Below are positions 1 to 6,921 of a DNA stretch of 64,000 nucleotides, in pieces (the stretch's first letter is position 1; every line of letters begins with the position of its first letter). The stretch is taken from positions 186,001 to 250,000 of the forward strand of contig NZ_FNJJ01000005.1 of assembly GCF_900104265.1 (NCBI RefSeq). Reading direction: 5' to 3'. The DNA comes from Ectopseudomonas guguanensis (GTDB lineage: Bacteria; Pseudomonadota; Gammaproteobacteria; Pseudomonadales; Pseudomonadaceae). The translations under genes and the position numbers were made by a program. Under the pieces are notes generated by a model. That model did not search any database and had not been told where the DNA came from. It saw nothing but the letters and a program-made list of their open reading frames with translations.

Positions 1-26
1 GGCATTTCGGGGGCGTGGGTGGCCAT
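1..26 (-). CDS. Possible 5' end of a gene leaving the window (partial)
   Basis: On the minus strand an ATG at 26-24 opens a frame reading MATHAPEM up to the window edge. A GGAG Shine-Dalgarno core lies about nine bases upstream (36-41 region). In P. aeruginosa the gene downstream of the homologous dipeptidase encodes a conserved protein with a similar-looking N-terminus, so this may be its start. Only eight codons are visible, so the call is tentative. Confidence 0.35.
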
Positions 27-60
27 GTGTTCAAACTCCAGAATTCGTTGGTTTTTTTTG

Positions 61-186
61 CCCTCTCCCCAGCCCTCTCCCGCAAGCGGGAGAGGGGGCT
101 GTCCGTGCATGCATGACTTCAAGTGCATGCCGGCCGCTTTGCTCCCCTCTCCCATTTATGGGAGAGGGGCCGGGGGAGAGGGGCTG
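61..186. repeat. CCCTCTCCC palindromic repeats, two copies
   Basis: Two hairpins built from CCCTCTCCC and GGGAGAGGG arms lie at about 80-97 (loop GCAAGC) and 144-164 (loop ATTTAT). Each is followed by a second, G-rich half. Close copies occur at 4559-4601 and 5718-5760. They fill the gap between the dipeptidase-like gene and the next minus-strand gene, and the hairpins could stop or stabilise transcripts. Confidence 0.7.
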
Positions 187-196
187 TTAAAAAGGC

Positions 197-1174
197 TTAC
201 TCGCCCCAGACGTCGGCCAGTACGCGCACCCAGTTCTCGCCCATGATCTTGCGTACAACGCGCTCGGAATGGCCGCGCCCCAGCAGGGTTTCGGTGAGGT
301 TGGGGAACTCGCCGACGGTACGGATACCCAGCGGGTTGATGATCTTGCCGAAGTTGGTCAGGCGGCGGGCGTAGCCCTTGTCGTGGGTCAGGTATTCGAA
401 GAATTCCTTGCCGTGACCCTGGGTAAAGTCGGTACCGATGCCGATGGCGTCTTCACCGACGATGTTCATCACGTACTCGATGGCTTCGGCGTAGTCGTCG
501 ATGGTCGAGTCGATGCCCTTGGCCAGGAACGGCGCGAACATGGTCACGCCGACGAAACCGCCGTGGTCGGCAATGAACTTCAGTTCTTCATCGGACTTGT
601 TGCGCGGGTGCTCTTTCAAGCCGGAAGGCAGGCAGTGGGAGTAGGTCACCGGCTTCTTCGACTCGAGGATGACTTCCTCGGAAGTCTTGCTGCCGACGTG
701 GGACAGGTCGCACATGATGCCCACGCGGTTCATCTCGGCGACGATCTCGCGACCGAAGCCGGACAGGCCACCGTCACGCTCGTAGCAGCCGGTGCCGATC
801 AGGTTCTGGGTGTTGTAGCACATCTGCACGATGCCCACGCCGAGCTGCTTGAACACCTCGACGTAGCCGATCTGGTCCTCGAACGCATGGGCGTTCTGGA
901 AACCGTAGATGATGCCCGTCTTGCCCTGTTCCTTGGCCTTGCGGATGTCGGCGGTGGTGCGTACCGGCATCACCAGGTCGCTGTTCTCGCGGATCAGCTT
1001 GCTGCTGGCAGCGATGCTGTTGACGGTGGCCTGGAAACCTTCCCACACCGACACGGTGCAGTTGGCGGCGGTCAGGCCGCCTTTGCGCATGTCTTCGAAC
1101 AGTTCGCGGTTCCACTTGGCAATGATCAGACCGTCGATGACGATGCTGTCGGCGTGCAATTCGGCTGGGCTCAT
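197..1174 (-). CDS. Atypical M19 (renal dipeptidase-like) family protein
   Basis: 325-residue protein of the membrane-dipeptidase (M19) fold. Retained family residues are His159 (in DLSHVG), His180 (YSH), Arg191 (HPRN) and Asp249 (GTDF). The N-terminal HxD metal pair is absent: the usual DGHxD region reads DGLIIAKW. The bridging glutamate position reads Gln93 (GFQNAH). Ordinary two-zinc dipeptidase activity is therefore doubtful. The ATG at 1174 is preceded by AGGGG. The P. aeruginosa counterpart sits by the dimethylglycine/choline catabolic genes, and here it lies next to the carnitine cluster, so a role in quaternary-amine metabolism is likely but unproven. Confidence 0.8.
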   Translation of the reverse strand: MSPAELHADSIVIDGLIIAKWNRELFEDMRKGGLTAANCTVSVWEGFQATVNSIAASSKLIRENSDLVMPVRTTADIRKAKEQGKTGIIYGFQNAHAFEDQIGYVEVFKQLGVGIVQMCYNTQNLIGTGCYERDGGLSGFGREIVAEMNRVGIMCDLSHVGSKTSEEVILESKKPVTYSHCLPSGLKEHPRNKSDEELKFIADHGGFVGVTMFAPFLAKGIDSTIDDYAEAIEYVMNIVGEDAIGIGTDFTQGHGKEFFEYLTHDKGYARRLTNFGKIINPLGIRTVGEFPNLTETLLGRGHSERVVRKIMGENWVRVLADVWGE

Positions 1175-1338
1175 CAGGCTTGTCCCCTAATACTGGCGCG
1201 CCGAGTCGGTTGTCGGCGCTTTGGGGAGAGCTTATCCCCGGGGGGCTGGGCGACCCGGTACAAAAACGACTGGGGGTTTGCCGAAAGCGTCAAGCCGAGG
1301 TCGCGAACGGATATGTTCGCCCCGCGCACTTCATCACC

Positions 1339-1399
1339 TGTAGGAGCGGCTTTAGCCGCGATCGTTGACGGCAGGCTTCGCGGCTGAAGCCGCTCCTAC
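1339..1399. repeat. REP-like pair, GTAGGAGCGGCTTTAGCC family
   Basis: Two oppositely oriented copies of the Pseudomonas GTAGGAGCGGC palindrome face each other, forming a long inverted repeat. It lies between the start of the dipeptidase-like gene (1174) and the end of cdhR (1414). A related pair lies at 18326-18415. Confidence 0.8.
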
Positions 1400-1413
1400 G
1401 GGTAGCTTTGCAT

Positions 1414-2367
1414 TCAGGCTGGTCGTTCGTGGCGGTCCTGGCTGGGGCTGGCGGCGAAGCGCCGGCGATAGCAGCGCGAGAAGTAGGAGGCCGACTCGAA
1501 GCCACACGCCAGGCTCACCTCCATGACGCTGAGGTCGCTCTGGCGCAGCAACTGGCGCGCCTTGTCCAGGCGCAGCTCGAGGTAGAAGGCCGATGGCGTG
1601 GTGTGCAGATGATGGCGAAACAGGCGTTCCAGCTGACGCACGCTGATGCCCACCTGAGCGGCCAGCGTCTCGCTGGATAGCGGCTGCTCGCACTGGCGCT
1701 CCATTTCGCCGATCACCCGCACCAGTTTCTTGTTGTGCAGGTCGTAGCGGCTGGCCACCTGCATGCGCTGGTGATCCAGGCGGGTGCGGATACGGCTGAC
1801 CACGAACTGTTCCGACACCTGCACCGCCAGCGCCTCGCCGTACTCCTGGCCGATCAGCCCCAGCATCAGATCCAGGCTGCTGGTGCCGCCTGCGCTGGTG
1901 ATGCGCTTGCCGTCGATCTCGAACAGTTCCTGGGTTACCAGTAGTGCCGGGTAGCGCTCGCGAAAGGCATCGATGGCTTCCCAGTGCAGCGTCAGGCGCT
2001 GGTGCTGGAACAGCCCGGCCTCGGCCAGTACGAAGCTGCCGGTATCGATGCCGCCGAGCACCGCCAGTTCCGGCTCGCGCCGTTGCAGCCAGTGCGCCAG
2101 GTGATGGTCGTAGTGTGCCAGTGGCTCGAAACCGGCCACCACGAACAGGGCGCGGGTTGCGTGTGGCAGTTCCAGCGCGCCATCGACGTTCAGCGACATG
2201 CCGTTGCTCGCCTGCACGGCGTCACCGTTCTGGCTTAGCAGGCGCCAGCGGTATAGCTCGCCACGAAAGCGGTTGGCCACGCGCAGCGGCTCGATGGCCG
2301 ACATCAGGCCCATCATGGAAAAACCGGGCAGTAGCAGGAAGCAGAAGATCTGGGGCATTCGGTTCAC
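1414..2367 (-). CDS. cdhR: AraC-family regulator with GATase1-like domain, probable carnitine regulator CdhR
   Basis: 317-residue regulator. Residues 5 to about 170 form a DJ-1/PfpI (class I glutamine amidotransferase-like) sensor domain, and residues about 215-310 form the double helix-turn-helix AraC domain (QVGISVRQLERLFRHHL and VMEVSLACGFESASYFSRCYR). This architecture is shared by GbdR, SouR and CdhR, which sense quaternary amines. It is divergent from caiX-cdhCAB, which it should activate in response to carnitine. The GTG at 2367 is the longest start; the ATG at 2358 is equally possible because neither has a good ribosome site. The name rests on context; GbdR-type paralogues look alike. 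Confidence 0.85.
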   Translation of the reverse strand: MNRMPQIFCFLLLPGFSMMGLMSAIEPLRVANRFRGELYRWRLLSQNGDAVQASNGMSLNVDGALELPHATRALFVVAGFEPLAHYDHHLAHWLQRREPELAVLGGIDTGSFVLAEAGLFQHQRLTLHWEAIDAFRERYPALLVTQELFEIDGKRITSAGGTSSLDLMLGLIGQEYGEALAVQVSEQFVVSRIRTRLDHQRMQVASRYDLHNKKLVRVIGEMERQCEQPLSSETLAAQVGISVRQLERLFRHHLHTTPSAFYLELRLDKARQLLRQSDLSVMEVSLACGFESASYFSRCYRRRFAASPSQDRHERPA

Positions 2368-2630
2368 GGCATCGGTGCAGGGTGCTCGTGGCCCGGATGA
2401 AATCCGGGGGAATTGCGTATCGGCATGCTGGGAGATTAATACGCCATCATCGCTCTTGTACTGGAAAGTGGTCGGATAAAGTCAACAAACAGTCGTTCAA
2501 GTGCGAATTTCGCAGTCTTGTCGAGCGTAAGGTGCTTTCATCGGGAGACGAAGATTCCCGAGCACGGTGGGGGCTTAAAGCCTCTAGAAGAACGAAATAG
2601 AACCGCTGTGACACGATGAGGAGCACCCAG
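2368..2630. promoter_or_regulatory. cdhR-caiX divergent control region
   Basis: 263 bp between the divergent regulator and caiX. It starts with a single GTAGCCCGGATG-type palindrome (2392-2408, CCCGGAT/ATCCGGG arms). It should contain the CdhR binding sites and the caiX promoter, but I could not assign a core promoter or operator with confidence. Confidence 0.5.
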
Positions 2631-3563
2631 ATGAAAGGTCTTACCGCGCTGGCCGCGTGCTGCACCCTGAGCCTGTTCAGTACCTCCCTGCTGGCCGACG
2701 AAGCCAGTTGCAAGAACGTCCGCATCGGCGCCGTCGGCTGGACCGACGTGGTCGCCACCACCGCCGTCGCCAGCGAGCTGCTGAGCGGTCTCGGCTACGA
2801 AACCAGGCAGACCCAGGCGTCGCAACAGATCATCTTCGCCGGTATCCAGAAGGGGCAGATCGATGCCTTCCTCGGCTACTGGAAGCCGATCATGGACGAC
2901 AACATCAAACCCTTCCTCGATGCCGGTGCGGTCAAGGTCGCGGCCGAGCCGTCGCTGGATGACGCCGTGGCCGTGCTCGCCGTGCCCAGCTACACCGCCG
3001 ACAAGGGCCTGAAAACCCTGGCCGACATCGCCAGGTTCAAGGATGAACTGGACGGCAAGATCTACGGTATCGAGGCCGGCTCCGGGGCCAATACGGCGAT
3101 CCAGAAGATGATCGATTCCAACCAGTTCAGTCTCGGCGGCTTCAAATTGGTGGAATCCAGCGAGGCCGGCATGCTGGCCGCCGTTGGCCGTGCCGTGCGC
3201 AATGAGAAACCCGTGGTGTTCTTCGGCTGGAAACCACATCCGATGAACCTGTCGATGCAGATCACCTACCTCACCGGCACCGAGGATGTGTTCGGCCCCA
3301 ACGACGGTGCCGCCACGGTTTCCACCGTGACCGCACCGGATTACGCCGAACGCTGCCCCAATGCCAACCGCCTGCTGACCAACCTGCGTTTCACCAGTCA
3401 GCAGGAGGCCGAGCTGATGCAGCCGATCATGGATCGCAAGCCGGCCGCACAGGTGGCGCGTGACTGGATCAAGGCCAACCCGCAGGTGGTCGAGACATGG
3501 CTCGAGGGCGTCACCACCCTGGATGGCAAGCCCGCCAACGTCGCATTGCTCGCCGGTAACTGA
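2631..3563 (+). CDS. caiX: Carnitine-binding periplasmic protein CaiX
   Basis: 310-residue OpuAC-type substrate-binding protein. The N-terminus is a cleavable signal peptide (hydrophobic residues 4-21, LLADE cleavage region). The chosen ATG at 2631 follows GAGGAG at an 8-base spacing; the longer frame adds only five residues. The family docks onto the CbcWV choline/betaine/carnitine permease, for which CaiX supplies carnitine specificity in P. aeruginosa. It heads the carnitine operon, so uptake and breakdown are probably induced together. Specificity is inferred from context; a betaine- or choline-binding paralogue would look similar. Confidence 0.85.
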   Translation: MKGLTALAACCTLSLFSTSLLADEASCKNVRIGAVGWTDVVATTAVASELLSGLGYETRQTQASQQIIFAGIQKGQIDAFLGYWKPIMDDNIKPFLDAGAVKVAAEPSLDDAVAVLAVPSYTADKGLKTLADIARFKDELDGKIYGIEAGSGANTAIQKMIDSNQFSLGGFKLVESSEAGMLAAVGRAVRNEKPVVFFGWKPHPMNLSMQITYLTGTEDVFGPNDGAATVSTVTAPDYAERCPNANRLLTNLRFTSQQEAELMQPIMDRKPAAQVARDWIKANPQVVETWLEGVTTLDGKPANVALLAGN

Positions 3564-3569
3564 AACCCC

Positions 3570-3590
3570 GGCGCCGGGCTAGCTGGCGCC
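3570..3590 (+). terminator. Stem-loop after caiX (weak terminator or attenuator)
   Basis: GGCGCC arms at 3570-3575 and 3585-3590 close a nine-base loop just after the caiX stop. The following sequence is only moderately T-rich. It could lower expression of the enzymes relative to the abundant binding protein. Confidence 0.5.
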
Positions 3591-3661
3591 GATCTCCCTC
3601 TTTGTTTAGCGCCTGCGGCCTGGCCGTCGGCACTTGTTCGCCCCTGGAAAGGACAATCGAA

Positions 3662-4549
3662 ATGAATTACGAGGTTATCGTCACCTGCGCGGTGACCGGC
3701 GCCGGCGACACCGTCGGCAAGCACCCGGCGATCCCGGTCACGCCCAGGGAAATCGCCGCCGCCGCCATCGAGGCAGCCAAAGCCGGCGCCACCGTTGCCC
3801 ACTGCCATGTGCGCGACCCGCAAACCGGCAAGCCGAGCCGCAACGTGGCGCTGTACCGCGAGGTGGTCGAGCGCATCCGCGAGAGCGACACCGACGTGAT
3901 CATCAACCTCACCGCCGGCATGGGCGGCGATCTGGAAATCGGTCGCGGCGAGCAGCCGCTGGAATTCGGCGCCGGCACCGACCTGGTCGGCCCGCTGGAG
4001 CGCCTGGCGCATGTCGAGCAGCTGCTGCCGGAAATCTGCACCCTGGACTGCGGCACCCTGAATTTCGGCGACGGCGATTTCATCTATGTCTCCACCCCGG
4101 CGCAGCTGCGTGCCGGCGCCAAACGCATCACCGAGCTGGGGGTGAAGGCCGAGCTGGAAATCTTCGACACCGGCCACCTGTGGTTCGCCAAGCAGCTGCT
4201 CAAGGAGGGCCTGCTGGAAGACCCGCTGATCCAGCTGTGCCTGGGCATCCCCTGGGGCGCGCCGGCCGACACCACGACCATGAAGGCCATGGCCGACAAC
4301 CTGCCGCCCGGCATCACCTGGGCCGGCTTCGGCATCGGCCGCATGCAGATGCCCATGGTCGCCCAGGCCATGCTGCTCGGCGGCAACGTGCGGGTCGGCC
4401 TGGAGGACAACATCTGGCTGGATCGCGGCGTGCACGCCAGCAACGGCCAGTTGGTCGAGCGCGCCATCGAGATCATCGAACGCCTCGGCGGCCGCGCCCT
4501 GACCCCGGCCGAGGGGCGGGAAAAGATGAAGCTCAAACCCAGACGCTAA
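3662..4549 (+). CDS. cdhC: 3-dehydrocarnitine cleavage enzyme CdhC (BKACE/DUF849 family)
   Basis: 295-residue beta-keto acid cleavage enzyme. The TIM-barrel family uses a zinc ion and acetyl-CoA to convert a beta-keto acid to acetoacetate plus an acyl-CoA. Here the expected substrate is 3-dehydrocarnitine, giving betainyl-CoA and acetoacetate. The zinc-binding HxH motif is visible at VAHCHVRDP near residue 45, and the C-terminal active-site segment reads [13 protein letters not shown]. The ATG at 3662 follows AAAGGAC. It lies between caiX and cdhA in the expected carnitine operon order. Confidence 0.9.
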   Translation: MNYEVIVTCAVTGAGDTVGKHPAIPVTPREIAAAAIEAAKAGATVAHCHVRDPQTGKPSRNVALYREVVERIRESDTDVIINLTAGMGGDLEIGRGEQPLEFGAGTDLVGPLERLAHVEQLLPEICTLDCGTLNFGDGDFIYVSTPAQLRAGAKRITELGVKAELEIFDTGHLWFAKQLLKEGLLEDPLIQLCLGIPWGAPADTTTMKAMADNLPPGITWAGFGIGRMQMPMVAQAMLLGGNVRVGLEDNIWLDRGVHASNGQLVERAIEIIERLGGRALTPAEGREKMKLKPRR

Positions 4550-4558
4550 CGCTGCTTC

Positions 4559-4601
4559 CTCCCCTCTCCCATTTATGGGAGAGGGGCCGGGGGAGAGGGC
4601 C
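4559..4601. repeat. CCCTCTCCC palindromic repeat inside cdh operon
   Basis: Hairpin of CCCTCTCCC and GGGAGAGGG arms around ATTTAT, followed by a G-rich half copy. It starts 10 bp after the cdhC stop. It is near-identical to the copy at 144-186. Confidence 0.75.
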
Positions 4602-4615
4602 TGTGTGCATTCCCC

Positions 4616-4676
4616 GTAGCCCGGATGAAATCCGGGAAAACTTCACCTGCCATGCCCCGGATTGCATCCGGGCTAC
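4616..4676. repeat. REP doublet, GTAGCCCGGATG family
   Basis: Two inverted copies of GTAGCCCGGATG (arms at 4616-4636 and 4655-4676), each itself palindromic. The right arm ends 2 bp before the GGAG ribosome site of cdhA. The same doublet occurs at 16316-16375. Confidence 0.85.
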
Positions 4677-4688
4677 CGGAGTTCAACC

Positions 4689-5654
4689 ATGACCTTCGTT
4701 ACCGATATCAAGACCTTCGCCGCCCTCGGCACCGGGGTGATCGGCGCCGGCTGGATCGCCCGCACCCTGGCCCACGGCCTCGACGTGATCGCCTGGGACC
4801 CGGCGCCCGGCGCCGAGGCCGCGCTGCGCGCGCGCCTGGCCAATGCCTGGCCGGCGCTGCAGAAGCAGGGCCTGGCCCCCGGCGCCTCGCTGGAGCGCCT
4901 GCGCTTCGTGAACACCATCGAAGACTGCGTACGCGATGCCGATTTCATCCAGGAGAGCGCCCCCGAGCGCCTCGAACTCAAGTGCGAACTGCACGCCAAG
5001 ATCAGCGCCGCCGCGCGCCCCGATGTGTTGATCGGCTCCAGCACCTCGGGCCTGCTGCCCAGCGAATTCTATGCAGACGCCAGGCATCCCGAGCGCTGCG
5101 TGGTCGGCCACCCGTTCAACCCGGTCTACCTGCTGCCGCTGGTGGAGGTGGTGGGCGGTGTGAAGACCGCGCCCGAGGCGGTGCGGGCCGCCATCGAGGT
5201 CTACCAGTCGCTGGGCATGCGCCCGCTGCATGTGCGCAAGGAGGTGCCTGGCTTTATCGCCGACCGCCTGCTCGAGGCGCTGTGGCGCGAGGCGCTGCAC
5301 CTGGTCAACGACGGCGTGGCGACTACCGGCGAGATCGACGATGCGATCCGCTTCGGCGCCGGCCTGCGTTGGTCGTTCATGGGCAGCTTCCTGACCTACA
5401 CCCTGGCCGGTGGCCCGGCTGGCATGCGCCACTTCATGGCGCAGTTCGGCCCGGCGCTGAAGCTGCCCTGGACGTACCTCGAGGCACCGGAGCTGACCGA
5501 GGGGCTGATCGATGCGGTGGTCGAGGGCACTGCCGAGCAGCAGGGCGAACGCAGCCTGGATGCCCTGGAGCGCTATCGCGACGATTGCCTGCTGGCGGTG
5601 CTGGAGGCGATCCGTCAGACCAAGGCCAGGCATGGCTTTGCGTTCGCCGAGTAA
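4689..5654 (+). CDS. cdhA: L-carnitine 3-dehydrogenase CdhA
   Basis: 321-residue NAD-dependent dehydrogenase of the 3-hydroxyacyl-CoA dehydrogenase fold. The N-terminal Rossmann fold carries GTGVIGAGW (residues about 14-22), with an acidic residue after the second strand (IAWDP). [17 protein letters not shown] carries the catalytic His segment and the C-terminal domain is helical. It oxidises carnitine to 3-dehydrocarnitine, the substrate of CdhC. The ATG at 4689 is set by GGAG at an 8-base spacing, and the upstream frame into the REP is not needed. Confidence 0.92.
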   Translation: MTFVTDIKTFAALGTGVIGAGWIARTLAHGLDVIAWDPAPGAEAALRARLANAWPALQKQGLAPGASLERLRFVNTIEDCVRDADFIQESAPERLELKCELHAKISAAARPDVLIGSSTSGLLPSEFYADARHPERCVVGHPFNPVYLLPLVEVVGGVKTAPEAVRAAIEVYQSLGMRPLHVRKEVPGFIADRLLEALWREALHLVNDGVATTGEIDDAIRFGAGLRWSFMGSFLTYTLAGGPAGMRHFMAQFGPALKLPWTYLEAPELTEGLIDAVVEGTAEQQGERSLDALERYRDDCLLAVLEAIRQTKARHGFAFAE

Positions 5655-5667
5655 TCGAACCCTTCCC

Positions 5668-5688
5668 GGTGCGCGCGGCGCACCCTAC
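5668..5688. repeat. GTAGGGTGCGC palindrome, inverted copy
   Basis: 21-bp palindromic unit read as GGTGCGC...GCGCACCCTAC. Oppositely oriented copies occur at 6256-6276 and 18468-18488. This copy and the one at 6256 flank cdhB. Confidence 0.75.
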
Positions 5689-5717
5689 GCGGAGATAGCC
5701 AACGACTCCGAACCGCC

Positions 5718-5760
5718 CCCCTCTCCCGCTTGCGGGAGAGGGGCTGGGGGAGAGGGGCAT
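5718..5760. repeat. CCCTCTCCC palindromic repeat before cdhB
   Basis: CCCTCTCCCG and CGGGAGAGGG arms with a CTTG loop, followed by the G-rich half. It is the third intergenic site of this family in the first 6 kb and lies directly upstream of the cdhB ribosome site. Confidence 0.75.
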
Positions 5761-5776
5761 TTCAGGAGTCACCTGT

Positions 5777-6259
5777 ATGCCAGCCAAGCCGCTGACCAGC
5801 TACCAAACCACCATCTCCCCTGACTGGGTCGACTACAACGGCCACCTGCGCGATGCCTTCTATCTGCTGATCTTCAGCCACGCCACCGATGCGCTGATGG
5901 ATATGCTGGGCCTGGACGAAGCTGGCCGTGCCCGCACCGGGCATACCCTGTACACCCTGGAATGCCACCTCAACTTCCTGGCGGAGGTGAAGGAGGGCGA
6001 AGCGGTGGAAGTGCGCACGCAATTGTTGGCACACGACACCAAGCGCCTGCATATCCACCACGCGCTGTACCGACCTGGCGAGGACGCCAGCCTCGCGGAG
6101 AGCGAGCAGATGCTGATGAACATCGACAGCGCCGCCGGCCGCGCGGCGCCGTTCGACGCTAAGGTGACCGACAAAGTCGCGCAGCTGGCCATCGAGCATC
6201 AGGGCTTGCCACCGCCGGCGTGCGTTGGCCGGGTCATTGGCCTGCGCCGGGCTTCGTAG
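5777..6259 (+). CDS. cdhB: Thioesterase CdhB (betainyl-CoA hydrolase)
   Basis: 160-residue single hot-dog domain protein of the 4-hydroxybenzoyl-CoA thioesterase type. It shows the conserved VDYNGHLRDAFYLLIFSHATD segment, with the active-site acidic residue at its start, and the helix that follows. In the carnitine pathway it hydrolyses betainyl-CoA to glycine betaine. AGGAG precedes the ATG at 5777. Its stop codon (TAG, 6257-6259) lies inside a GTAGGGTGCGC palindrome, so an inserted repeat may have set the C-terminus. Confidence 0.88.
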   Translation: MPAKPLTSYQTTISPDWVDYNGHLRDAFYLLIFSHATDALMDMLGLDEAGRARTGHTLYTLECHLNFLAEVKEGEAVEVRTQLLAHDTKRLHIHHALYRPGEDASLAESEQMLMNIDSAAGRAAPFDAKVTDKVAQLAIEHQGLPPPACVGRVIGLRRAS

Positions 6260-6276
6260 GGTGCGCTGTGCGCACC
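6256..6276. repeat. GTAGGGTGCGC palindrome that supplies the cdhB stop
   Basis: Palindromic unit with GTAGGGTGCGC on the left and GCGCACC on the right. The TAG in its second to fourth bases is the stop codon of cdhB. It also lies 26 bp from the end of the convergent YkgJ-family gene. Confidence 0.7.
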
Positions 6277-6301
6277 AGATCCGGTGCCCACGTGACCGGC
6301 C

Positions 6302-6697
6302 CTACTTGGGCTTGTACGCGCAATACCCCGGCCGCGGGCCGACCTTGGGATGATGGCGGCAGGTATCCGGGCGCTTGTCGTAGACCGTGCACAGGCGCGT
6401 CTTGCGATCGAGGAACAGGCAGTCGTTGTTGGACATGCGCGTCAGGGTGAAGATGCCCGACTTCTGGTTGAAGCGCTCGACGATGCCATCCTTCTGCAGG
6501 CGCTTGGCGATGTTCTTCGGTGGCTCGCTGCGCTCGAACTCATCCACCAGCTCCAGGCGGATCAGATCGTTCAGGCGTACTTCCACCGGCAGGGTGCAGC
6601 AGCTGGAGATGCAGCTGTGGCACATGTCGGCCGTGTATTTGGCCCAGGTTTCCAGGCGGTCGATCTCGGCGGCGGCTATCAGGCGGGGCTTCATCAT
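6302..6697 (-). CDS. YkgJ-family cysteine-cluster protein
   Basis: 131-residue protein of the YkgJ / putative zinc- or iron-chelating domain family. It has spaced cysteines in CHSCISSCC near residues 27-35 and again in DCLF, LCTVYDKRPDTCRHHP and YCAYKP, suggesting a metal or iron-sulphur site. No signal peptide is seen. Two adjacent ATG codons (6697 and 6694) can serve as start. Function is unknown; it converges on cdhB. Confidence 0.8.
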   Translation of the reverse strand: MMKPRLIAAAEIDRLETWAKYTADMCHSCISSCCTLPVEVRLNDLIRLELVDEFERSEPPKNIAKRLQKDGIVERFNQKSGIFTLTRMSNNDCLFLDRKTRLCTVYDKRPDTCRHHPKVGPRPGYCAYKPK

Positions 6698-6921
6698 GGC
6701 TTTATCGTGCGGTCTGCGCCGCTGCTGTCACGGGGCGGCGATGATAGCGGGCGCGCGGCATTTGTGAAGCACCGGCTGGCAGTTGGCTACTTTGCGTTGT
6801 GCCTGTGACCTGGGTGGCAGTCGTCTCTCTGTGGCTGGACGCTCGCTGCTCCTATACTGGCACCCACCTCGGGCTGCCGGCAGGGACGCGAGGACACTTC
6901 CACAGCGGTAGGACACAACGC

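Noticed and set aside
4625..5698. 357-codon plus-strand frame overlapping cdhA
   Set aside because: Arg/Pro/Gly-rich shadow in another frame; cdhA has the Rossmann fold and a proper ribosome site.
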